Numbered from the stretch's first letter, positions 1 through 8,769 are shown. The stretch: DNA of 64,000 nt from an uncultured Faecalibacterium sp. (GCA_900772565.1 CAAHET010000093.1:1-64000); one strand, 5' to 3'. Notes: generated by a model not told the origin, from the sequence alone. Numbers and translations are program-made.

Positions 1-90
1 AACAGCGGCGACTGGAACAGCGGCAACCGCAACAGCGGCGACTGCAACAGCGGCGACTGCAACAGCGGCGACTGCAACAGCGGCGACTGG
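1..90 (+). repeat. 15-bp tandem repeat, six units
   Basis: Six 15-base units of the form AACAGCGGCGACTGC run from the window edge to base 90, with small changes at the last codon and in unit 2. They encode the pentapeptide units of the gene. Near-identity at the nucleotide level suggests recent expansion or room for slippage. The array may extend upstream. Confidence 0.9.
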
Positions 91-453
91 AATAAAACAT
101 CCTTTTCCAATGGCTGTTTCAATACGGTATCGCCCAAAATCTATATGTTCAACAAGCCCACCGATTGGACGTTTGAGCAGTGGTTTAACTGCCGCGCCCG
201 GTATCTGCTGAATCAGATTGAAGATTGCCCGCTTGAATACGTCTGGTTTGATACCATGAGCGATGAAGAAAAGGCGGCGCACCCTGAAGCCGAAACTACG
301 GGCGGTTATCTGAAAGAGCGTACCACGGCGGACAATGCCCGGAAGTGGTGGGCAGGGCTTAGTGCCGATGATCGCAACATCATCTTCAGTTTGCCGAACT
401 TCAATGCGGCGATTTTCAAAGAAATCACCGGGATTGACGTTGACGCGGAATAA
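1..453 (+). CDS. Pentapeptide-repeat protein, 5' end outside window
   Basis: The reading frame is open from base 1, so the start lies upstream. The visible product begins with six five-residue units of the form N-S-G-D-W/C, then a segment starting NKTSFSNGCF and a globular C-terminal part of about 100 residues (IYMFNKPTDWTFEQW onward). Repeats of this type usually fold as a right-handed beta-helix (known for the family). The C-terminal part, rich in acidic and aromatic residues, is common in phage early regions and has no function I can assign. An ATG at 145 is inside the gene, and the repeat block continues in frame upstream of it, so it is not the true start. It is followed 13 bases later by another early phage gene. 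Confidence 0.75.
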   Translation, partial: NSGDWNSGNRNSGDCNSGDCNSGDCNSGDWNKTSFSNGCFNTVSPKIYMFNKPTDWTFEQWFNCRARYLLNQIEDCPLEYVWFDTMSDEEKAAHPEAETTGGYLKERTTADNARKWWAGLSADDRNIIFSLPNFNAAIFKEITGIDVDAE

Positions 454-466
454 GGGGGTATCTGCT

Positions 467-862
467 ATGAAAGAGTACATGATCGTTAAAGTACAGTTTA
501 ACGTGAGTTCTAAGACTTGCACGGGTAAGCTGTACACGTTCCTTGCCTATGAGGAATACACGCCCGGTGACGTGGTGGTTGTCGATACGCAGAACGGTTT
601 CCAGCTTGCCACGGTTGAGGGTACAGCGTCTAAGATTCCAGATGGAATCCCCACGGGCGGCCTGAAAGAGATCGTTTGCAAGGTGGACTTCACCGCATGG
701 AACGAACGCCGGGAACGGGCAAAGCGCATGAATGAACTTCAGTGCATGATGAACAATCGGGTTAGGGATTTGCAGGAAACAGCACTTTTTGAAATGCTGG
801 CAAGCAAAGACCCGGAACTGAAAGCCATGCTTGACGAATACAAGACCTTGCGGGGGTGCTAA
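467..862 (+). CDS. Conserved early phage protein of unknown function
   Basis: 131 residues starting at ATG 467, preceded by a GGGGG purine stretch ending 7 bases upstream. A longer frame opens at 335, but it overlaps the previous gene and has no ribosome site. The N-terminal half looks like a small beta-barrel (KEYMIVKVQFNVSSKT ... YTPGDVVVVDTQNGFQLATV), and the C-terminal half is a charged helix rich in Arg, Glu and Leu. The stop codon abuts the GTG start of the helicase gene, so the two are probably translated together. I do not recognise the function; a role beside the helicase is only inferred from position. Confidence 0.7.
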   Translation: MKEYMIVKVQFNVSSKTCTGKLYTFLAYEEYTPGDVVVVDTQNGFQLATVEGTASKIPDGIPTGGLKEIVCKVDFTAWNERRERAKRMNELQCMMNNRVRDLQETALFEMLASKDPELKAMLDEYKTLRGC

Positions 863-863
863 T

Positions 864-2177
864 GTGGAACTTTACCCCCATCAACAGACCGCCCTAGAGG
901 AAACCCGGCAGTATAACCGCGTTGCCTATTATCTGGATATGGGCTTAGGGAAAACCTTTGTCGGATCGGAAAAGATGCGGGAACTGAACAGCCCCGTGAA
1001 TCTGATCGTGTGCCAAAAGTCCAAAGTTGAGGACTGGGAAAAACACATGATAGAAAATTATGCAATGGATCACTGTTGGATAATTTACAACCTGACCGAC
1101 AAAAAGGATTTTGAACGCTTCTTCAAAGAAGTAAAAACCCGGAAATCTGGTGATCCTACCATTTGCGGCGTTATCAACTATGATCTTCTGTTCAGACGGG
1201 CAGAAATAGCCCATTTAACAGGCTTTACGCTCATGCTTGATGAATCATCCATCATTCAGAATGAGGGCGCAAAACGCTCTAAATTCGTCTTAGGACTGCA
1301 CCCGGACAACGTGATCTTGCTTTCTGGTACGCCAACAGCTGGGAAGTATGAAAAACTTTGGTCGCAACTGCACCTTTTGGGATGGGGAATCAGCAAAGAA
1401 CTATTCTATAAGCAGTATGTAACGACTGAATGGATCGAGGATTCACAGAGCGGCTTTCGGATAAAGGTTGTAACGGGTTATAAGAACGTGGACAGGCTGA
1501 AAGCAAAACTTACCCAACATGGGGCGGTTTTTATGAAGTCTGAAGATGTTTTTAATCTGCCTGAACAGTCCTTTATCTCTGTAACGTCCAAAATACCCGG
1601 ATGCTATAAGAAGTTCATGCGGGATGATGTGATAACCATTGACGGGCGGGAATATGTGGGCGATACCACCTTATCAAAACGCATATACGCCCGGATGATG
1701 TGCAGTTTCTTAAACCGTGAGCGTGTGGCGGCGTTCGTGGATTTGGTACATTCAACGGAAGATCGTCTGATCGTGTTCTACAACTTCAATGAAGAATTGA
1801 ACACGATGTTAGAAGCCCTCACCACCTATACGGGGGAGATGGAGCGGCCTTGTTCCATCATCAACGGCGAGAAAAACGATTTGACCGCTTACGATCAGTA
1901 CGAAAATTCAATCACATTCATTCAGTATCAAGCCGGGTCTATGGGCGTGAATCTGCAAAAAGCAAATAAGATTATCTATTTTTCACTAACCGATAGAAGC
2001 GAACTTTTTGAACAGTCTAAAAAGCGGATTCACCGCATTGGACAAACTCAACCTTGCTTCTACTATCAAATGATATGCCCCGGCACGGTGGAAGAAGATA
2101 TTTTAGAAGCTTTGAAGATGAGAAAGGATTATACAGATGAATTGTTCAAAGCCTATCAAGCGGCGCACCATTGCTAA
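864..2177 (+). CDS. SNF2-type DEAD/DEAH helicase of phage
   Basis: 437 residues from a GTG at 864, directly after the stop of the previous gene, with GGGGGTG as ribosome site. SF2/SNF2 motifs are visible in order: Walker A GLGKT (27-31), motif II DESS (126-129, a variant of DEAH), motif III SGTPTAG (154-160), and motifs V-VI in the C-terminal half ending in KRIHRIGQTQP. The RIGQ box is typical of Snf2-like translocases. Phage copies usually lack the long chromatin-remodeller insertions, and this one is the short form. It probably remodels DNA during replication or recombination. The 3' end overlaps the next gene by 41 bases. Confidence 0.9.
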   Translation: MELYPHQQTALEETRQYNRVAYYLDMGLGKTFVGSEKMRELNSPVNLIVCQKSKVEDWEKHMIENYAMDHCWIIYNLTDKKDFERFFKEVKTRKSGDPTICGVINYDLLFRRAEIAHLTGFTLMLDESSIIQNEGAKRSKFVLGLHPDNVILLSGTPTAGKYEKLWSQLHLLGWGISKELFYKQYVTTEWIEDSQSGFRIKVVTGYKNVDRLKAKLTQHGAVFMKSEDVFNLPEQSFISVTSKIPGCYKKFMRDDVITIDGREYVGDTTLSKRIYARMMCSFLNRERVAAFVDLVHSTEDRLIVFYNFNEELNTMLEALTTYTGEMERPCSIINGEKNDLTAYDQYENSITFIQYQAGSMGVNLQKANKIIYFSLTDRSELFEQSKKRIHRIGQTQPCFYYQMICPGTVEEDILEALKMRKDYTDELFKAYQAAHHC

Positions 2178-2778
2178 CCGCATTATCACTTCTTGGGTCA
2201 TTATCGCCCTGATCTTCTCTATCGTTGGGTTTGCAATCGGCGCGGTTTCCCATTCCAGCAAGCCCAAAACCGAAACCCTGATCTATGGCCGCGCGGCAGA
2301 CGGTAAGATTTTTGATGGTGATATGTCCGTGAGTTATGAGAGTGAGGATACCCTCTTTGTTCCTCTGGACGTTCCCCTTGATTCGGACGTGCAAGAGTTC
2401 ATTTATTACCTGTCCAAAGGCTACAACATGGATTTCACCTTTGTTATGGCTATCATCCAGCAGGAAAGCGGCTATCAGCCGGACGCGGTGAGTAATACCG
2501 ATGATTACGGTTTGATGCAGATCAACAAGGTAAATCACGGCTATATCACAGATGAAATCGGCGTGACAAACTACCTTGACCCATACGACAACGTAAGAGC
2601 CGGGATGTTCATTCTTCGTAAACTGTTTGAGAAGTACGAAACCCCGGAAAAAGTCTTGATGGCCTACAACTTAGGCGAGAGCGGGGCTAAAGCCCTTTGG
2701 GACAAGGGCGTTTTTGAAACCAACTATTCAAAATCTGTTCAACAGATTCAAAGTGAATTGAACAACATGAAAGGATGA
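2137..2778 (+). CDS. Membrane-anchored lytic transglycosylase (SLT, GH23)
   Basis: 213 residues starting at ATG 2137 inside the end of the helicase gene, with AGAAAGGA upstream. Residues 18-38 form one membrane segment after a basic N-terminus, so the enzyme is anchored with its catalytic part outside. The SLT core contains IIQQESGYQPDAVS, with the likely catalytic Glu, then DDYGLMQIN and a later VLMAYNLGESG, all typical of GH23. It would cleave peptidoglycan glycan strands. Its place among replication genes, far from the tail and lysis modules, is unusual for a peptidoglycan enzyme of a contractile-tailed phage. Confidence 0.88.
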   Translation: MNCSKPIKRRTIANRIITSWVIIALIFSIVGFAIGAVSHSSKPKTETLIYGRAADGKIFDGDMSVSYESEDTLFVPLDVPLDSDVQEFIYYLSKGYNMDFTFVMAIIQQESGYQPDAVSNTDDYGLMQINKVNHGYITDEIGVTNYLDPYDNVRAGMFILRKLFEKYETPEKVLMAYNLGESGAKALWDKGVFETNYSKSVQQIQSELNNMKG

Positions 2779-2785
2779 AGCAACT

Positions 2786-3226
2786 GTGAAACTCTGTAAA
2801 GAAGCTATTGGTAACGCCACGGCTTGCGGTAAGAACTGCTGTTGTTTGGAATGTGATCGGCGGGAATCCTGTTCTGAAGTGTGCGGTGAACTTTCCGAAA
2901 ATTGCGAACTTGCGTTTGAAAGCAATAATTCGCTTGTGGAGATGCAGAAGAACGCGGCGGCTCTTATCGCCAACATTGCCGCTCTTTCTGTCCAGAAGAA
3001 GCAGATCGAGGAACAGGAAAAGGCGATGCGCGACAAGTTGCGTGAAGCTATGGAGAACTACGGCGTGAAGTCCTTTGAAACGCCTGAAGTTAAGTTCCTT
3101 TACATCCCGGCCACTACCCGCACCACCATTGATACGGCAAAGCTGAAAAAAGCAATGCCGGACGTGGTGGAGAAGTACAGCAAGATCACCAATGTTTCCG
3201 CGTCCGTCAAGATCACAGTGAAATGA
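2786..3226 (+). CDS. Siphovirus Gp157-like protein
   Basis: 146 residues from GTG 2786, with AAGGATG about 10 bases upstream. The N-terminal 45 residues are Cys-rich (CGKNCCCLECDRRESC), suggesting a metal site. The remainder is a long coiled coil (about 50-95) followed by a small beta domain (YGVKSFETPEVKFLYIPATT). This helix-plus-beta plan is that of the Gp157 family found beside phage recombination genes, implicated in host range or phage resistance in streptococcal phages. The extra Cys-rich N-terminus is not part of the usual family. Confidence 0.65.
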   Translation: MKLCKEAIGNATACGKNCCCLECDRRESCSEVCGELSENCELAFESNNSLVEMQKNAAALIANIAALSVQKKQIEEQEKAMRDKLREAMENYGVKSFETPEVKFLYIPATTRTTIDTAKLKKAMPDVVEKYSKITNVSASVKITVK

Positions 3227-3426
3227 GTGAGAGAACGCCGCGTTTCCTTTGGATGGAAGTTTCAAAGGATGAATACGAATTGCCGTTAGCTGTGGCGGAT
3301 TCGGCTTTAGAACTTGCAAAGGTTTTAGGGCTGAAAGATGAAAATTCGGTCATATCTTCTGTAAGCAGAGCGAAACGCGGCGGCTATTGGTGCAAATACA
3401 AACGTGTTCCTTATCTGAAAGAGTAG
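3223..3426 (+). CDS. Small phage protein, unknown
   Basis: 67 residues; ATG 3223 overlaps the previous stop by four bases (ATGA), which suggests translational coupling. The sequence (RFLWMEVSKDEYELPLAVAD ... AKRGGYWCKYKRVPY) resembles short single-domain proteins common in phage early regions that carry a helix-turn-helix-like stretch (SALELAKVLGLKDENSVISS) before a basic tail. DNA binding is possible but not shown. Confidence 0.6.
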   Translation: MSERTPRFLWMEVSKDEYELPLAVADSALELAKVLGLKDENSVISSVSRAKRGGYWCKYKRVPYLKE

Positions 3427-3434
3427 GTGATCTA

Positions 3435-3659
3435 ATGGAAGATGAGGTTATTTTAATGTCCCCGCCCGGTGCTACTAGGAGTAAGCGGCACAGATTTTGC
3501 AAGGTTGAACACAACGGTAAAAGCTACTGGGTAGACCTGACGGCAACCCGTAGATTACGGGGCATTGACAGCGCAAGGCTGTACACGCTGAAAGATGGTC
3601 GGCTGATTGTTGCAAGGCTGGTTCGTGTGTCTGTTCTTCGCTCACAGGGGGTGATCTGA
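3435..3659 (+). CDS. Small basic phage protein, unknown
   Basis: 74 residues from ATG 3435, with a weak AGGTGA 6 bases upstream. It looks all-beta, with many Arg and Lys (SKRHRFCKVEHNGKSYWVDL, TATRRLRGIDSARLYTLKDG). No family recognised. The stop overlaps the next ATG by one base, placing it in the same transcript. Confidence 0.55.
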   Translation: MEDEVILMSPPGATRSKRHRFCKVEHNGKSYWVDLTATRRLRGIDSARLYTLKDGRLIVARLVRVSVLRSQGVI

Positions 3660-3958
3660 TGACAAGGACTGACAGAGAATCCGATCCGGGTGAATCCTTT
3701 GACGGGGGCTATCACCTTTATGCAAAGGAAAAACATAAGGAACGAGTTGCAAAAAATTCTGAACGGATTGACTACGCAATCAAGCAATTTGAGTTGAACA
3801 ACATTGAATTCACCTTGAAAAATGAGCAAAGCGGGCATTTCCATTGTAGAAGAAAGTCAGATGATAAGCTGTTTCAGTTTTGGGCTGGAACGGGGAAAAT
3901 CCTTGGATATGACCGTTTGCGTGGAATTCATTCACTTATCAAATTATTGTTGGGGTGA
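3659..3958 (+). CDS. Conserved phage protein, nuclease-like fold possible
   Basis: 99 residues from ATG 3659, coupled to the previous gene. The N-terminus is charged and helical. The C-terminal half (FELNNIEFTLKNEQSGHFHC, then KLFQFWAGTGKILGYDRLRG) has the look of small phage proteins encoded just before VRR-NUC nucleases. No catalytic motif is clear to me. It is followed after four bases by the VRR-NUC gene. Confidence 0.6.
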   Translation: MTRTDRESDPGESFDGGYHLYAKEKHKERVAKNSERIDYAIKQFELNNIEFTLKNEQSGHFHCRRKSDDKLFQFWAGTGKILGYDRLRGIHSLIKLLLG

Positions 3959-3962
3959 TGCA

Positions 3963-4376
3963 ATGGCAGAAGAAAAACTTTTTGAAAAACGCCTTGAGCG
4001 TTATTTGGAAAAGCAAGGCATTTATCCTTTTGGCCGTGCCGCTGATCGGATGCCCGTTCCGCCCATTGGATACTATGAAAAGCGTTGGGGCGGCGGGTTT
4101 TCTAAGTCCGGCTTGCCTGATCTGCACCTTGTCGCCAACGCAATCAGCCTTGATGTGGAGTTGAAAGCCCCCACGGGCAGACCGTCCCCGCTTCAAAAGT
4201 TCATGGTATCCCAAATCAACAACGCCGGGTCTATCGGTGTGATCCTTTACCCCGATGGATTCGAGGACTTCAAAAAACTGTTAGAGGGGGTGATCCAGTG
4301 CAATACTCACATTCCCGTGTTGAATGCTTTGAAAAATGCCCATTCAAGTACCAAATGCGCTATCTTCAGCGGTTGA
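3963..4376 (+). CDS. VRR-NUC domain nuclease
   Basis: 137 residues from ATG 3963 with GGGGTG upstream. Features of the VRR-NUC branch of PD-(D/E)XK nucleases are visible: an N-terminal helix FEKRLERYLEKQGIYPF, the GLPDLHL loop with its Asp, and the LDVELKAPTGRPSPLQ strand-helix carrying the E-x-K pair and the conserved PxxxQ. Phage members are short single-domain proteins thought to act on branched DNA. The last 26 codons overlap the next gene in another frame (79 bases), more than usual, so the original stop may have been lost or shifted. Confidence 0.82.
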   Translation: MAEEKLFEKRLERYLEKQGIYPFGRAADRMPVPPIGYYEKRWGGGFSKSGLPDLHLVANAISLDVELKAPTGRPSPLQKFMVSQINNAGSIGVILYPDGFEDFKKLLEGVIQCNTHIPVLNALKNAHSSTKCAIFSG

Positions 4377-6085
4377 ACACCCTGCCCCCGGATGAAGCGG
4401 ACAGCCCGTTGATTTTGGGAACGGCGTTACACACTGGCATTGAAGAAAGCCTTGAAGCGGCTATCAAAAAATACTGTTCCAGCTATCCGATTATCACGGA
4501 TGAACACATTAACGAGGTTATCAAGCTGGAACACGTTATCCCGCTGGCAAGGGCAGGAATCCCGCCCGGTGGTGCGTTTGAAGTCCCTATTATGGACAAG
4601 GACTTTGTGGGTTACATTGATTACCTTGTGCCGATCAACAAAGTTGATGGTACTGAATATTTTGATCTCTACGACTTCAAATATTCAAACAATGTTCAAA
4701 GTTACAAGAAATCTAATCAGTTGCACCTTTACAAGTATTTCTTTGAGCGGGACAACCCCGGCAAGAAGATTAGAAACCTGTATCTGTTCTTTGTTCCAAA
4801 AGTCCAGATTCGGCAAAAGAAAGGTGAAACGCTTCTTGATTTTAGGGAGCGGCTGAAAGACGAACTTGTCGGGGTTGATGTTAAAACGGTTCAAGTGGAG
4901 TTCGATTATTCAAAAGTGATTGAATTTCTGCTTGCGATAAAGACAGTGAACGAAACAACAGAGTTCACAAAAACAGAATCGTACTTGTGCCGATTCTGTG
5001 AGTATCAAGATTTTTGCGAGAAAGGATGGGATTTTATGATTCTCCCCGAAAACAAACGCCGCAACATTGAACAGGTTCACAAGCGCAAGCTGTGGATTTA
5101 TGGCGCACCGTTCAGCGGCAAAACCACTTTCGCCAACACTTTCCCTGATCCGCTTATGCTCAACACTGACGGTAATGTTGAGAACGTGGACGCGCCTTAT
5201 ATCCCTATCCGCGATAACGTCAAGGTTGAGGGGCGCATGACAAAGCGCACCCTTGCGTGGGAAGTGTTCAAGGATACCATTTCCGAACTGGAAAAAAAGC
5301 AGAACACCTTTAAGACCATCGTTGTTGATCTGCTGGAAGATACTTATGAATCTTGCCGGGTCTATATGTATCAGCAGATGGGCATTACCCATGAATCTGA
5401 TGATTCTTTCCGGGCGTGGGATAAGGTGCGCGGTGAGTACCTGAACACCATGAAGCGGCTTATGGTGCTGGACTATGAAAACATCGTGCTTATTTCCCAT
5501 GAGGATATGAGCAAGGATATTACCCGCAAGGGCGGCGATAAGATCACGGCTATTAAGCCCGCTGGACTGCCTGACAAGGTAGCTAACAAGGTTGCGGGTA
5601 TGGTTGACGTGGTTGCCCGTATCGTGGCCGATGGCGAAACCCGCACGTTCTCTTTCAAGTCCAATGAGGTTGTCTTTGGTGGTGGCCGCTTGCGTGTCGC
5701 CGCAAAGGATCTTCCGCTTGATGTGGATGCGCTCTTTGCCGTGTACGATGAAGCCAACAAGAACGCCGCAAACGGCGTATCTGAAAACAAGCCGCAAACC
5801 GAAAGCACTGAACGAGCCGGGCGTTCCCGCCGTAAGGCAGGGGAAACGCCTGTCACCCCGGCAGAGAAGCCGCAGGAACAGCCTGAACAGGTCGAACCTG
5901 TAAACGATACGCCCGCAGAAGAAACCCCGCAGGAAGCCCCCGCAGAGGGTGAGAGCGCGCCCGCCGAAAACGCCGATGATGGCAACCCCCCGATGGATGG
6001 AGCGGTTGAAGTTCCTGCGCCCAATGCACAGCCCGAACAGCCCCCCGAACACCCCCGCCGTAAGCGCAGAGCGCGGGAAGCCTAA
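4298..6085 (+). CDS. Fusion: Cas4/RecB-like nuclease + RecA-like (AAA) ATPase
   Basis: 595 residues from GTG 4298. Residues 1-245 are a PD-(D/E)XK nuclease with N-terminal Cys (C10, C14), the GYIDY and YDFKYS active-site strands (D108, D126, K128) and three C-terminal Cys (C231, C234, C240), a Cas4/AddB-like iron-sulphur arrangement. Residues 255-480 are a P-loop ATPase with Walker A GAPFSGKT (269-276) and a VVDLLED Walker B, like the phage Sak4/AAA_24 single-strand-annealing group. Residues 490-595 are Pro/Glu-rich and disordered with a basic end. An in-frame ATG at 5036 lies behind AGAAAGGATGG, so the ATPase may also be made alone. The two parts are usually separate genes. Confidence 0.85.
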   Translation: MQYSHSRVECFEKCPFKYQMRYLQRLNTLPPDEADSPLILGTALHTGIEESLEAAIKKYCSSYPIITDEHINEVIKLEHVIPLARAGIPPGGAFEVPIMDKDFVGYIDYLVPINKVDGTEYFDLYDFKYSNNVQSYKKSNQLHLYKYFFERDNPGKKIRNLYLFFVPKVQIRQKKGETLLDFRERLKDELVGVDVKTVQVEFDYSKVIEFLLAIKTVNETTEFTKTESYLCRFCEYQDFCEKGWDFMILPENKRRNIEQVHKRKLWIYGAPFSGKTTFANTFPDPLMLNTDGNVENVDAPYIPIRDNVKVEGRMTKRTLAWEVFKDTISELEKKQNTFKTIVVDLLEDTYESCRVYMYQQMGITHESDDSFRAWDKVRGEYLNTMKRLMVLDYENIVLISHEDMSKDITRKGGDKITAIKPAGLPDKVANKVAGMVDVVARIVADGETRTFSFKSNEVVFGGGRLRVAAKDLPLDVDALFAVYDEANKNAANGVSENKPQTESTERAGRSRRKAGETPVTPAEKPQEQPEQVEPVNDTPAEETPQEAPAEGESAPAENADDGNPPMDGAVEVPAPNAQPEQPPEHPRRKRRAREA

Positions 6086-6116
6086 TCACAACCGACTGTA
6101 AGAAAGGACTATAACG

Positions 6117-6587
6117 ATGAGCATTTTTGATGAATTTGACGCTAACTTTGATACCGCTGGTTTGGCGAAAGATGCCGCTGAAGCCGCAAAGAACGGCAAC
6201 ACCCGCCGTGAAGTTCCCCACGGTACTTATGAGGTGGAGATCAATAAGCTGGAACTGGGTAAGAGCAAAAAGGGTGATCCCATGTTCTCTTGCTGGTTTA
6301 AGATTCTCACGGGTGAGTACAAGGGAAGCATGATCTTCCTCAACCAGATCGTGACGCAGGGTTTCCAGATCGGCATTGTGGACGAGTTCTTGCGTTCTCT
6401 TATGTCCGAAATGGATGCACCGATCCCCGTTCAGTTTCAGACCTACAATCAGTACAACAATCTGATTCTGGATATTATGGAAGCCATTGACGGGAACTTT
6501 GAGTACGCTTTGGAGTACGGCGAGAACAAAAAGGGCTTTAACACGTTCAAGATCACGGAAGTTTACGCCCTTGTGGACGAGGACTAA
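6117..6587 (+). CDS. DUF669 protein, likely ssDNA-binding partner
   Basis: 156 residues from ATG 6117 with AGAAAGGAC 9 bases upstream. The sequence (SIFDEFDANFDTAGL, GTYEVEINKLELGKSKKGDP, MFSCWFKILTGEYKGSMIFL) matches the DUF669 pattern, a beta-rich domain thought to bind single-stranded DNA and encoded after Sak4-type ATPases. The position just after the nuclease-ATPase fusion supports a recombination role. The assignment rests on pattern and order. Confidence 0.78.
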   Translation: MSIFDEFDANFDTAGLAKDAAEAAKNGNTRREVPHGTYEVEINKLELGKSKKGDPMFSCWFKILTGEYKGSMIFLNQIVTQGFQIGIVDEFLRSLMSEMDAPIPVQFQTYNQYNNLILDIMEAIDGNFEYALEYGENKKGFNTFKITEVYALVDED

Positions 6588-6653
6588 GCCCCGGCTTGTG
6601 ACCTGACAAGATAAACAGGCGGGCGGGTATGGTGGGAATTTCAAAGAAAGAGG

Positions 6654-8372
6654 GTGATTGCTATTTTATTCTACGATTTTGAGGTTTTCGCTTATGACTG
6701 GCTTGTTGTTATTATTGATATGGTGGAGAAGAAAACCCACGTCATTATCAATGACAAAGCGGAACTTGAAGCCTTTTATGAAGCGCATAAAACCCGAATT
6801 TGGGTAGGATTCAACAGCCGCCACTACGATCAATACATCTTACAAGGGATTCTGTGCGGATTCAACGCTAAGAAGCTGAATGATTACATCATTGTCAAGG
6901 GTAAACCCGGCTGGCAGTATAGCAACCTCTTAAAGAGTTACCCGCTTCTTAATTACGATGTAATGTTGAATACCGATGTGGGCTTGAAGTCCTTTGAGGG
7001 TTTCATGGGGAACGATATTCGGGAAACGGAAGTACCCTTTAACCTTGACCGCAAGTTGACGGATGCAGAGATCAAACAGACCGTTTTTTATTGCACCCAT
7101 GACGTTGAACAAACTATACAAGTTTTCATGCGCCGAACGCAAGAGTTCAACACCATGATGTATTTTATCAAACACTTTGAACTAGGAATTGAATACATTT
7201 CCAAAACCAAACCACAGCTTGCCGCAACTATTTTGGGCGGCAACAGGAAAGGCGCAAGTTTTGATGATGAATTTGATTTCCCAATCCTGCCGTGTTTGCG
7301 CTTGAACAAATACAAGCATATTGCGGACTGGTACGCAAATCCTGAAAACCACGATTACGAGAAAAAGCAGGGTAAGCAGATGATCGCCGGGGTTGAACAT
7401 ACCTTTGCATGGGGCGGTGGACACGGTGCGCGGGCTAAGTATTCCGCCGATGGCGTGTTCATCATCATTGACGTTACCGCCTATTACCCGTCTTTGCAGA
7501 AACAATATCACTTCGGCTATCGGGTAATGGATCACCCTGAAAACTTTGAGTTTATCCACGATTCCAACATAGCCTTTAAGCGCAAGGGCGACAAGAAAGC
7601 CCGTCAGCCGTTCAAGATCATGGATAACGCCATTTCCGGGCAGATGAAACAAAAATCATCCGCCTTGTATGACCCCATGAGCAACAACGCCATCTGTATC
7701 AATGGACAGCTTTTGTTGCTTGACCTTGTGGAACATCTTGAGGGGCATTGTGAGCTGATCCAGAACAACACGGATGGTATCATTGTTAAGGTCGCGGACT
7801 ATGACCGGGATTTTGAAGTTTTGGATGATATTGTTTGGGAGTGGGAACAGCGCACAGGTATGCGCATGGATTTTGATACTTACTTTGGAACGATCTATCA
7901 GAAAGACGTTAATAATTATCTGTTGGTTGACCGGGAAACGGGTGCAGTAAAGCGCAAGGGCGGCTATGTTATGAAGCTGGACGATCTAAGTTATGATCTC
8001 CCCATTATAAACAAAGCCCTTGTTGATTACATGATCCATCAAATCCCGGTGCGCCGGACGATTTCAGAGTGTCAAGACCTACGCGAATTTCAGCTTGTTT
8101 CCCGGATCAGTAGCAAGTATACGCATATCATGTACGGCGATAAGCCGTTGAAAGAACGGTGCATCCGCATTTTTGCTTCTACTGATCCAAACGATCCCGG
8201 CGTGAAGAAAGTAAAAGCGTCCAGTGGTCGGTTGGAAAAACTGCAAAACTCCCCGGAACACTGTTTCATCTATAACGATGATGTAAAAGATGTTCGAGTG
8301 CCGGACAAGCTGGATCGTCAATGGTACATCAATTTTGCAAACAAACGTCTTGAAGATTTTGGAGTAAGTTAA
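6654..8372 (+). CDS. Phage DNA polymerase, family B-like
   Basis: 572 residues. An N-terminal 3'-5' exonuclease is shown by FYDFE (6-10) and YCTHDVEQ (147-154). The polymerase part shows motif A IIDVTAYYPSL (271-281), a motif B-like KIMDNAISGQ (321-330) and motif C NNTDGIIV (371-378), where the first Asp of the usual DTD is Asn. It is much shorter than cellular family B enzymes, like other small phage polymerases. The GTG at 6654 is the best start (AAAGAAAGAGG just upstream), but spacing is tight and a few residues of uncertainty remain. Confidence 0.85.
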   Translation: MIAILFYDFEVFAYDWLVVIIDMVEKKTHVIINDKAELEAFYEAHKTRIWVGFNSRHYDQYILQGILCGFNAKKLNDYIIVKGKPGWQYSNLLKSYPLLNYDVMLNTDVGLKSFEGFMGNDIRETEVPFNLDRKLTDAEIKQTVFYCTHDVEQTIQVFMRRTQEFNTMMYFIKHFELGIEYISKTKPQLAATILGGNRKGASFDDEFDFPILPCLRLNKYKHIADWYANPENHDYEKKQGKQMIAGVEHTFAWGGGHGARAKYSADGVFIIIDVTAYYPSLQKQYHFGYRVMDHPENFEFIHDSNIAFKRKGDKKARQPFKIMDNAISGQMKQKSSALYDPMSNNAICINGQLLLLDLVEHLEGHCELIQNNTDGIIVKVADYDRDFEVLDDIVWEWEQRTGMRMDFDTYFGTIYQKDVNNYLLVDRETGAVKRKGGYVMKLDDLSYDLPIINKALVDYMIHQIPVRRTISECQDLREFQLVSRISSKYTHIMYGDKPLKERCIRIFASTDPNDPGVKKVKASSGRLEKLQNSPEHCFIYNDDVKDVRVPDKLDRQWYINFANKRLEDFGVS

Positions 8373-8373
8373 A

Positions 8374-8754
8374 ATGGACGATTTTTATAAAACCTGTCGT
8401 TGGTGTCGCTGGAATAAGAACGGCGAGTGTCAGCACAGCGGCACTTTTGCCGTGGACTCCCTCAAAGCGGAGTGCAGATTAGATGATGGGATCATTTATG
8501 AAGCGGTCAAGGAAGCCTTTTCAGATAAGACTTTTGCAAACCTGAAAAGGAATCTTGAAAGTTCACTTTCAAAGAAAAAGGCGAATTTGTTCTATCAAGA
8601 GTTCTTGCAGGAACTTGAAGATATGCAACGTGATTGGGCGATGGCTATTGATGATGCTGTGAGCGCAAAGATCAATTATGAACTTGAGGGCGTGAATGGG
8701 CTTTCCGTAGAACTTGCCGATGAAGATTCGTTTTGCTGTAAGTATTGGGAATAA
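8374..8754 (+). CDS. Small Cys-containing phage protein, unknown
   Basis: 126 residues from ATG 8374, one base after the polymerase stop. A CRWCRWNKNGECQH motif near the N-terminus and FCCKYW at the C-terminus could together bind zinc, and a coiled coil lies between them. Placement between polymerase and primase suggests a replication accessory, but no family is recognised. Confidence 0.6.
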   Translation: MDDFYKTCRWCRWNKNGECQHSGTFAVDSLKAECRLDDGIIYEAVKEAFSDKTFANLKRNLESSLSKKKANLFYQEFLQELEDMQRDWAMAIDDAVSAKINYELEGVNGLSVELADEDSFCCKYWE

Positions 8755-8769
8755 GGACGGTGATAAATT

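Noticed and set aside
1..90. CRISPR-like array
   Set aside because: Units are contiguous 15-mers without spacers and are coding.
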